Source: a bacterium
GTDB taxonomy: Bacteria > Verrucomicrobiota > Verrucomicrobiia > Limisphaerales > UBA8199
NCBI GenBank assembly: GCA_021784555.1
Contig: JAJYHY010000013.1
Location: forward strand, 1-47,940
Direction of reading: 5' to 3'
Length of the DNA stretch: 47,940 bases
This document shows positions 42,346 through 47,940 of this stretch, piece after piece. How positions within the stretch are numbered: the first letter of the stretch is position 1; every line of letters begins with the position of its first letter. A model generated the notes under the pieces. It did no database searches, was not told the DNA's origin, and saw nothing but the letters and a program-made list of their open reading frames with translations. The translations under genes were made by a program, and so were the position numbers.

Positions 42346-43737
42346 TCATCCTACGGCGGCCCAGACGCCATCGAGCCGCCGGGCGGCGTGCTGGCGCAGG
42401 GCCAGCGCCCAGGTGCGATCACAATGGCTATCCTCGGTGTCGCCGACGAAACGGATGTTGCCGCTCAAGCTCACTTCTTTCCTGAGGCCGTGCAGGTCGG
42501 CGCGCAGACGCTGATCCGGCGCCAGGCGCAGCCGGGCATTCTCCAGGTCGCGCTTGAGGCCGAAGGCGAGTTGTTCTTTGACGGACGGGGTGAAGGTGAT
42601 GGGCTCGACTTTCCAGCCGAACTCCCGCTTGGCTTCCTCGGCCAGTTGCATGCCCAGGCCGGTGGCGTCAACGCAGCAGCGGCGCAAGCCGGGCAGGCGC
42701 AGGAGACGGTGGAGTGCGGATTTTATCTCGGCGAAAGGCCGGTCTTGGAGTTCGAGCCGGAGGCGGTCCCAGAGAATCTCGTCCAGTTTCTCGCCCAGGT
42801 CCAAGACACAAAGGTCTTTCTTGCGGGCGACATCCACGCCCAGGTAGAAAAGGCCGGATCGGAGTGATGGAGTGGTGGAGTGATGGGAACCGGCGCATGA
42901 GGCATTACCGGTCGAGGGGGAAGCCGAGTGGTGGGCGAGCAGTTCCTCGATGGTCATCAGACGGAGGTTGGGGTCCTCGCAGGCGGTGATGAGGTCGTAG
43001 GACAGGAAGGCGGCTTTCTCGGAAGCGGGCACGCAGCAGTATTCCTGGAGCCATTGCTCCTCGTCGATGCATTGGGCGCGAAGGCGCTTGAGGAATTGCT
43101 CGCGGGATTCGTGGCCGCCACTCTTGCGATTGATGCGCTCGACCAGGCCCTGGGCGACGGCTTCATGCACCGGCACCGAATGCAGGCTCCAACCCATCGG
43201 GTTGCCGCCTTCTTTGATGGAGCGCGCCAGTTCATTGAAGAGGGTGTTCTCGCCGCGATGAGTGGAGATGATGGCCAGTGTGCCGCCCCAGGTAGTGACC
43301 GGCTTGGCTACGCGGTAGAGCAGCCGCTGGTCGTGGTGGAGGGCGAATTCATCGAGCTTGACATGCCCGCGTTTGCCGGCGAGCGCGTTGGGGTTTGACG
43401 AAAGAGAGTAGATGCGAGGACCACTGGCGAATTCGAGCACGTAAGCGGAGCCGCCGCTTTGCTCGCCGAGCATGAACTGGCCCAGGTCCTTGGCCGCCAG
43501 GTGCAGGAGCTTCGCCCATTTGCGACAGTCATCCAGATAGAGCTTGGCCTGGGCTTCGTCGCGCGACGAAATCCATACGTCCAGCCGAGCGCCGCGCATG
43601 CCGGCCTTCATGACCGACTCGTGCGCGTCGGTCCAGGAGGCCCCGATCTGGCGCGACTTTTCCATGAGCTTGAGCGGGGAGGCATCGAGGAGCCAGTCGA
43701 TCTGGTAGGGCAGAAAGTATTTGCGGTAATGTTTCAT
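42346..43737 (-). CDS. Phage terminase large subunit with in-frame word insertion
   Basis: The 463-aa product has the ATPase domain with Walker A-like MEKSRQIGASW (about 25-36), Walker B VKLDEFAL (about 128-135), a coupling motif STHRGENTLF and a C-terminal nuclease domain with LGVDVARKKD and CCVDATGLGMQLAEE. It cuts concatemers and pumps DNA into the prohead. Between MTIEELLA and LFYLGVDVARK is an extra 30 residues (HHSASPSTG...HHSTTPSLRS), part of which is encoded by a word repeat (42861-42887). The ATPase motif order is normal. It lies 17 bp downstream of the small-terminase candidate. Confidence 0.86.
   Translation of the reverse strand: MKHYRKYFLPYQIDWLLDASPLKLMEKSRQIGASWTDAHESVMKAGMRGARLDVWISSRDEAQAKLYLDDCRKWAKLLHLAAKDLGQFMLGEQSGGSAYVLEFASGPRIYSLSSNPNALAGKRGHVKLDEFALHHDQRLLYRVAKPVTTWGGTLAIISTHRGENTLFNELARSIKEGGNPMGWSLHSVPVHEAVAQGLVERINRKSGGHESREQFLKRLRAQCIDEEQWLQEYCCVPASEKAAFLSYDLITACEDPNLRLMTIEELLAHHSASPSTGNASCAGSHHSTTPSLRSGLFYLGVDVARKKDLCVLDLGEKLDEILWDRLRLELQDRPFAEIKSALHRLLRLPGLRRCCVDATGLGMQLAEEAKREFGWKVEPITFTPSVKEQLAFGLKRDLENARLRLAPDQRLRADLHGLRKEVSLSGNIRFVGDTEDSHCDRTWALALRQHAARRLDGVWAAVG
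42861..42887. repeat. Word repeat inside terL
   Basis: GGAGTGATGGAGTGGTGGAG followed by TGATGGG is read in frame between the ATPase and nuclease domains and encodes HHSTTPSLRS. Eighteen consecutive bases are identical to the intergenic repeat at 13685-13723, 29 kb away. Confidence 0.88.
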
Positions 43738-43754
43738 GATGCGCGTGCCCCGGT

Positions 43755-44222
43755 TCAGAGCAATTCCAACTCCTCCTGTATCCGCTTGAGCGTCTCGGGA
43801 GTAATCCCACCCGGCTGGGCTGGGGCGGCTCCGTTCTGCCGCGCTTCACGTTCCAGAAGCCGCGCCCGCTGCCATTCGCGTTTCAGTCCCGCCTCACTCA
43901 GCCGGGCCAACGCGTTCACCAACCGCGTGAACTTGGTGACGTCCTCTTCCAGTTCGGCTTTGAGCCCGCTCGCATCCAGCGAACTCAGCACCTGGTGAAC
44001 CTGGGCGGCGGCCTTGCGCAGGCTCGACTCCACGGCCTCGTCGAAGGCAGTGTCCGGGTTGCGGCTCGGTGTGTCGGGCACACCGCGCGGCGCTGGCATC
44101 TCGCCTGCGGGTCCCTTGGGCGTCTCGACCGAGGCCGCCTGCACGTCGCCCGCCGGTTCCAGTCGCGCCCCAGTGTCTGGGTTGGCGTTTTCCGCGCGGC
44201 TCTGAGTGTCTATCGCGTTCAT
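43755..44222 (-). CDS. Candidate small terminase subunit
   Basis: The 155-aa product has an Ala/Pro-rich N-terminus (about 1-58). A long charged helical region with VESSLRKAAAQVHQVLSSL and LARLSEAGLKREWQRARLLERE follows (about 60-130), and the C-terminus is LKRIQEELELL. No DNA-binding domain is obvious. Its position 17 bp upstream of terL and its helical content are what suggest TerS; I cannot confirm this from sequence. It is the first gene of the head module. Confidence 0.5.
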   Translation of the reverse strand: MNAIDTQSRAENANPDTGARLEPAGDVQAASVETPKGPAGEMPAPRGVPDTPSRNPDTAFDEAVESSLRKAAAQVHQVLSSLDASGLKAELEEDVTKFTRLVNALARLSEAGLKREWQRARLLEREARQNGAAPAQPGGITPETLKRIQEELELL

Positions 44223-44576
44223 AGGTTGCTTTGGAGCATGAAGGCCTTCTACCCGAGGCAGACCGATCGGACGCCCGCGCCTTGAATGCCTTGGTGGGGA
44301 AGATTGCCATGGCCTTCCGCGGCGGCCGGGCGTCGGTTCAAGCTGAATACGAAACGAGTTTGCACGATGTTCTTTTTTCTTTCAGGAACCGCGGTTTCGA
44401 ACCTCTGGTTCCTAGAGAGGGTGAGGTGTTACGCGAAAGAAAATTCGGTCTTTTGTAAGGCATTGGTTTGAAGGCATTTACAGAAAATGTAACCGTTACG
44501 CGATCGTTACACTTTGATTGACATAACGCCGCCGTCGCCGAGCCTCGCAAGCCTGGCGCCAGGGCCTCGTTCGGCG
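44223..44576. promoter_or_regulatory. Leader region of the head module with GTAAC palindromes
   Basis: No convincing gene here. On the minus strand at about 44490-44511, GTAAC-GATCGC-GTAAC-G-GTTAC places three copies of GTAAC (one inverted, making the palindrome GTAACGGTTAC). It is a possible operator for the head module, whose first gene starts about 270 bp downstream. No clear -35/-10 pair was found. Confidence 0.35.
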
Positions 44577-44702
44577 GTAACTGCTCAGGTGGCGATAGGA
44601 GCGCGGACGCCCTCCTCCGCGACCGCAGCCTTCGGGGGATGCGGACGAGGGTGTCCGGGCTCCTATCGCGTGCGTCTGCGAGCTTGACCTGAGAGCAGTT
44701 AC
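44577..44702 (-). repeat. Nested-palindrome element (family B), copy 2
   Basis: Same GTAACTGCTC...GAGCAGTTAC ends and same GATAGGAGC/GCTCCTATC inner arms as 34129-34249, in opposite orientation, with a few differences (one extra pair of bases near the right end: CTGAGAGCAG). It lies between the head module and the tRNA fragment. Confidence 0.88.
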
Positions 44703-44866
44703 GTTCGGAGTTCGCGGACGGCGTCCAGCCCGCGCTCCCCATTGCGCGTGGAGCGGGTCGCGGTCGGGAGCTTAATGGCGCGGACGGGTCCGCCAACCTG
44801 GCTGGTCCGGCAACTTATGCTTGCGCGGGAGTGAGCGGGCGGCTAGGTTCGAGTTGTTTCTTGGGC

Positions 44867-44906
44867 GCACCCATAGCTCAATTGGATAGAGCATCTGACT
44901 ACGGAT
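44867..44906 (+). tRNA. 5' half of tRNA-Arg(ACG), truncated in the anticodon stem
   Basis: GCACCCA (acceptor arm), TA, the D-stem GCTC/GAGC with loop AATTGGATA, the anticodon stem TCTGA and loop CTACGGA (anticodon ACG) are all present and correctly spaced. After two bases of the 3' anticodon stem (TC) the sequence departs into unrelated DNA, and no T-arm or 3' acceptor appears in the next 300 bp. Not a functional tRNA; it looks like one end of an insertion or deletion. Downstream lies the Wadjet system. Confidence 0.85.
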
Positions 44907-45282
44907 CGAAAATTGCCCTTTTTGCCATTTTTATCAAGGGGAATCAATCGGCTGCTTCATTCACAGCTTCAACGACTTACAACGGATTTACCCTCGCTAT
45001 GCTTATCTTCGATTTGCTCGAAAACGGGCAAACAGTATAGAAAAGCAGTATAGAAAAATTGGAGTCCTCGCATTGACAACCTGAGCGCCAAAAATCAGTC
45101 GGCCACATTCGCGACGAAGCACGTCCCGGCGCTCGACGAAACATGAAATTGCGGAAGACCTTGGAACCCCACCCCCGTCCTGCTCCAGACTGGCTGATTT
45201 CGCGAAGCCCAAAATCAACTTTGCTACGAAGTTGGACTGTATCTGGCCAGGCAAACCTGATAAAACCAATTCCCGATTCAGG
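44907..45282. other. Region between the tRNA fragment and jetA
   Basis: There is no convincing gene. The open frame through the tRNA fragment (APIAQLDRAS) is only a translation of the tRNA itself. Some AT-rich sequence lies just past the tRNA junction. No integrase gene is present on this side. Confidence 0.5.
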
Positions 45283-46716
45283 ATGGAATTTCAGGAATTT
45301 AACCTGTTGCTGAAGCTGCCAACGCTTCAATTGTTGAGGGCGCAGAACGCGCCAATGGTGATGGCTTTTCTTCATCGAACATTCAAACGTGAGCACAAGG
45401 TAACGATTCCAGAAGGACAACTGCGAGCCGCATTGACGGCGTATCTTGACGAGCTTCGGGAAGAAGCCCCTTTGGCCTACCCGAAATCTTCCGTGGAATA
45501 CCTTGCTGACTGGTGCGACGAGGGGCACGGATTTCTCCGGCGGTATTACGGCAATGATGCGAATGAACCGCTGTTCGAGCTTACGACCGGTTCTGAAAAG
45601 GCGCTGCTCTGGTTGGAGTCGCTTCGGGAGGCCCGCTTCGTGGGCACGGAATCGCGCTTGGAAAGTATCTTTACCGGGTTGGACGAGATTTTGAAGTACG
45701 CTTCAGCCGACCCGGATGAACGCATCCGCCGACTGGAAAAAGAGGCCGATGAAATCCGGGCCGAGGTTGACCGCATTCGAGCCACGGGCGCAGTCGTATC
45801 TTTTTCGCCGGTTCAGATCAATGAGCGATACGCACAGGTTCTTGCAACGGCACGTGAATTGTTGAGCGATTTTCGTCAGGTAGAGGAAAACTTCAAACGC
45901 ATCGCTCGAGAAATAGCCGAGCGTCAGACGCAACCTGGCGTTACCAAAGGCGCAATCGTCGGACATCTTTTAGATTCGCATGATGCCTTGCGTGAGTCGG
46001 AACAGGGCCAGAGCTTCTTCGCGTTCTGGAACCTGTTGCTCTCGACGGACCGGCAGGAGCAATTTCAGGAGCAGGTGGACCACGTCGTTGCGCTGGCCGC
46101 GTTGAGTGACGATCATCGCAGCAATCAATTGCTCAGGCGGCTGATTTCTCATTTGCTGCGTGAAGGTGAGAAGGTGGTGGAGTCTCACCAGCGAATGTCC
46201 ACGAACCTGCGCCGCGTTTTGGACACCGCGCACTTGAATGAACGGCGGCAGGTCGGCGAATTGCTCCAAGCGATCCGAAATGCCGCGCTCAGACTCCGCG
46301 ACGCGCCGCCTGCGGATGAAGATTTCTTTCACGTTGAAGATTTTCCAGATGTCTTTTCCGCGATGAGCCGTCCCCTCTGGCAAGCGCCGGAATCCCTGCC
46401 GCTGACCGGCAATATCGAAAATGATGAGGACCAAATCGGTCTTGATGACCTGCGCCGCTTTCGCAATCTGCCCCAGGTCCGATTGGAGGAATTGCGACGC
46501 AATGTCGCGGCTTGTCTGGAGCGGGAACCCACCGTCACCTTGCAACAGGTGTTGGATTTCTTCCCCCCGCGAAACGGGATGATGGAGGTTGCAGGTTATA
46601 TGATTGTCGCCGCCGGCGAACCGCACCACTACATCGGCGATGACACACAAATTTTGGAACTGCCGCCACACGGCCGGTGCTGGCGCGTGCCGCGAGTTCT
46701 ATTTTGCAAAGCATGA
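45283..46716 (+). CDS. jetA: Wadjet component JetA (DUF3375)
   Basis: The 477-aa product from MEFQEFNLLLKLPTLQLLR matches the DUF3375/JetA pattern. It opens with an LRAxNAPxVMAFLHRTF winged-helix-like start, then TGSEKALLWLESL and VGTESRLESIFTGLDEIL. A coiled coil follows (about 140-180), then ERYAQVLATARELLSDFRQVEENFKRIARE, RQEQFQEQVDHVV and a C-terminal LPPHGRCWRVPRV. JetA is the kleisin-like subunit of the SMC-related Wadjet complex that restricts plasmid DNA. A TTG start at 45232 is also open, but this ATG fits family length better. Its stop overlaps the jetB ATG by 4 nt. Confidence 0.88.
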   Translation: MEFQEFNLLLKLPTLQLLRAQNAPMVMAFLHRTFKREHKVTIPEGQLRAALTAYLDELREEAPLAYPKSSVEYLADWCDEGHGFLRRYYGNDANEPLFELTTGSEKALLWLESLREARFVGTESRLESIFTGLDEILKYASADPDERIRRLEKEADEIRAEVDRIRATGAVVSFSPVQINERYAQVLATARELLSDFRQVEENFKRIAREIAERQTQPGVTKGAIVGHLLDSHDALRESEQGQSFFAFWNLLLSTDRQEQFQEQVDHVVALAALSDDHRSNQLLRRLISHLLREGEKVVESHQRMSTNLRRVLDTAHLNERRQVGELLQAIRNAALRLRDAPPADEDFFHVEDFPDVFSAMSRPLWQAPESLPLTGNIENDEDQIGLDDLRRFRNLPQVRLEELRRNVAACLEREPTVTLQQVLDFFPPRNGMMEVAGYMIVAAGEPHHYIGDDTQILELPPHGRCWRVPRVLFCKA

Positions 46717-47297
46717 GCAATCCTTCGTCCAGCTTTCCGCCTGCGGCTTTTGTGAAAGCGAAGCTATTGCGCGAGCCGATTTACCGCGAGGATGGCGACC
46801 TGTGGTTGACTGTACACGGCCCGCAGCAGGATGAAATTCGGCATTATTTCCGCCAAATCGGGCAAGAACTCGTCGTGGATGAAGGCGAAGGCTATGCCTT
46901 TATCCGGCAACTGGAAATTGAAGGCGAGGAGCGCGTCCCACGCCTCGTTCAGCGGCGTCCGTTAAGCTATCTGGCCACGCTACTTCTGACGGCATTGCGC
47001 GAAGAGCTCCTGCGGTTCGATGCTTCGGCGAGTGATTCGACGCGGCTGGTGAAAACACGCGACGAGTTGCGAAACCTCGTTGTGGATTTCCTACCTGAAA
47101 CGACGAATCAGGTGCAGGACACCGCTAGGATTGATACCGCGATTGCCCGTCTTGTGGAACTAGGTTTCCTTCGTCAGTTGGGCACTGCGGAGCGTGACAC
47201 GTTCGAGGTGATGCGCATCATCAAAGCGCGCCTCGCCGTGGTGGATCTCGAAGGAATAAGAAACCGCCTTTTGAACCATGCCGAACCGGGAGCTTGA
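46713..47297 (+). CDS. jetB: Wadjet component JetB (DUF4194)
   Basis: The 194-aa product from MSNPSSSFPPAAFVKAKLLREPIYREDG carries the DUF4194 signatures: ELVVDEGEGYAFIRQLE, PRLVQRRPLSYLATLLLTALREELLRFD and TRDELRNLVVDFLPETTNQVQDTARIDTAIARLVELGFLRQL. JetB is the kite-like winged-helix partner of JetA in the Wadjet core. ATGA overlap with jetA and a 20-nt overlap with jetC show one translationally coupled operon. Confidence 0.88.
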   Translation: MSNPSSSFPPAAFVKAKLLREPIYREDGDLWLTVHGPQQDEIRHYFRQIGQELVVDEGEGYAFIRQLEIEGEERVPRLVQRRPLSYLATLLLTALREELLRFDASASDSTRLVKTRDELRNLVVDFLPETTNQVQDTARIDTAIARLVELGFLRQLGTAERDTFEVMRIIKARLAVVDLEGIRNRLLNHAEPGA

Positions 47298-47859
47298 TTT
47301 TCCGTTGCCAAACGGACGCACGCCACTGCCGGGTTTCCGGCTGCGGCGGCTGGAAATGTTGAATTGGGGCACTTTTCACGAAAAAGTTGCGGTGTTGGTA
47401 GCGGACGGTCGTTGGACACTTTTGGTCGGCGAAAACGGCAGCGGCAAATCAACCGCTGTGGACGCCCTGCGCACGTTACTCGTGCCTCCGCGATTGCTAA
47501 ATTACAACGATGCTTCCGCCGATCAAAAGCGGCGCGGAGACCGTACTCGGCGTACGTACATTCGCGGTGCATGGGCGACCACAAGCCAGGAAGAATCCGC
47601 CAAAGCCCGGCTGGAGTATCTCCGACCGGAGGGTGTGCAGTCTATTTTGCTTGCCGTTTTTGCTAATGAACATCGCGGCGAAGCTCTAACGCTCGCCCAG
47701 GTTTTGTGGGAATTGAACGAGAAGGTGGACGAGCGATTCGCCATCGCGCGCGCAGACAAAACGATCAAAGACCACCTTGCCAACCTTGGGCAAACGCGCG
47801 AACTGAGCACGAGCAAAGTAGGTGATGGGAAAGTGCGCTTCCCTTTTCACGCAGTGTGA
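47278..47859 (+). pseudogene. jetC: Wadjet component JetC, SMC-like ATPase, broken after the head start
   Basis: The frame from MPNRELDFPLPNGRTP has the SMC N-terminal head: LRRLEMLNWGTFHEK, WTLLVGENGSGKSTAVDALRTLLVPP (Walker A, 51-59), and SILLAVFANEHRGEALTLAQVLWEL. After about residue 180 (RELSTSK) the likeness to JetC ends and a stop follows at 47859. Full JetC is about 1,000 residues, so this is truncated, probably by an insertion near 47818. jetD would lie beyond the window. A complete system may still exist if the inserted sequence excises or if this is a misassembly. Confidence 0.82.
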
Positions 47860-47940
47860 GGGAAACACCTTTTGGCCCCTCAAATACCTCGCCCCAACCT
47901 GGGAATTTGCGGATTCGCCTGGGCGGATACATCGTGTGTT
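47820..47940. other. Foreign sequence interrupting jetC
   Basis: From about 47820 the sequence no longer resembles JetC. It contains the inverted repeat GGGAA-AGTGCGC-TTCCC (47828-47843) and GTGTGAGGGAAACAC. It may be the end of an inserted element (an IS, or an intron starting at GTGCG); the window stops before this can be told. Confidence 0.45.

Noticed and set aside
43755..44222. Firm assignment as TerS
   Set aside because: Only position and helical content support it, so it is kept as a candidate.
44831..45040. 69-aa plus-strand frame with GAPIAQLDRASDYGSK
   Set aside because: It is a translation of the tRNA-Arg 5' half (the well-known APIAQLDRAS artefact), not a gene.
44867..45282. tRNA-Arg interrupted by a group I intron
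   Set aside because: No 3' half of the tRNA (T-arm, acceptor) is found within the next few hundred bases and no intron core was recognised.
47834..47940. Group II intron start (GTGCG)
   Set aside because: Five bases are too little and the rest of the intron lies outside the window.

Overview
The window is about 48 kb of GC-rich bacterial chromosome. Its gene content (a large GH106-type rhamnosidase, C25-like/FN3 secreted protein, GxxExxY protein, NfnAB, LytS/LytTR pair, YqjD/YqjE-like envelope genes) and its very dense load of short hairpin-forming intergenic repeats suggest a member of the Verrucomicrobiota, probably of the Pedosphaera/Limisphaerales kind. That placement is inference; there is no rRNA or universal marker here except a damaged leuS.

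Layout. 1-4.7 kb: a possible tiny membrane protein, a secreted C25-like protein with FN3-like domains, an outer-membrane barrel protein and a three-gene DUF883/YqjE-like envelope operon. 4.8-13.3 kb (minus strand): a tripartite RND efflux operon in the order TolC-like lipoprotein, adaptor, pump, response regulator, sensor kinase. It is interrupted between adaptor and pump by a GxxExxY gene lying between two copies of one palindromic repeat family. 13.4-17.4 kb: a 7-nt tandem array, a frameshifted M56/BlaR1-type peptidase, pyrE, a MITE-like element with perfect 33-bp inverted repeats and an LpxL-type acyltransferase. 17.4-22.1 kb (minus): a MacAB-type adaptor/ATPase/two-permease operon. 22.4-26 kb: a YIP1 membrane protein, a DUF433 remnant and a LytS-like kinase, small protein and LytTR regulator. 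26.5-34 kb: GH106 rhamnosidase, RRM RNA-binding protein, orphan GldG-like protein and nfnA-nfnB. 34-37.1 kb: repeats, then leuS. leuS has an internal frame-breaking deletion in its editing domain and, separately, an in-frame palindromic repeat insertion.

37.4-44.2 kb (minus): an isolated HK97-type head module (small-terminase candidate, large terminase, portal, prohead protease, major capsid protein with an N-terminal hydrophobic segment, head-tail connector). No tail, lysis, replication or integrase gene is visible. Its gaps are filled with word-like repeats, and at least three of its coding regions carry such words in frame. 44.9-47.9 kb (plus): the 5' half of a tRNA-Arg(ACG), followed by the Wadjet (type I-like) genes jetA and jetB and a jetC broken after about 180 residues by unrelated sequence near the window end.

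The most unusual theme is the vocabulary of at least ten hairpin or tandem repeat families. They fill nearly every gap and have entered protein-coding genes without breaking the frame (leuS, terL, portal, protease). This resembles the in-frame palindromic elements of Rickettsia. The GxxExxY nuclease-like gene embraced by its own repeat family is the best local candidate for an enzyme tied to one of them. All coordinates and motifs come from reading the sequence; no database search was run.
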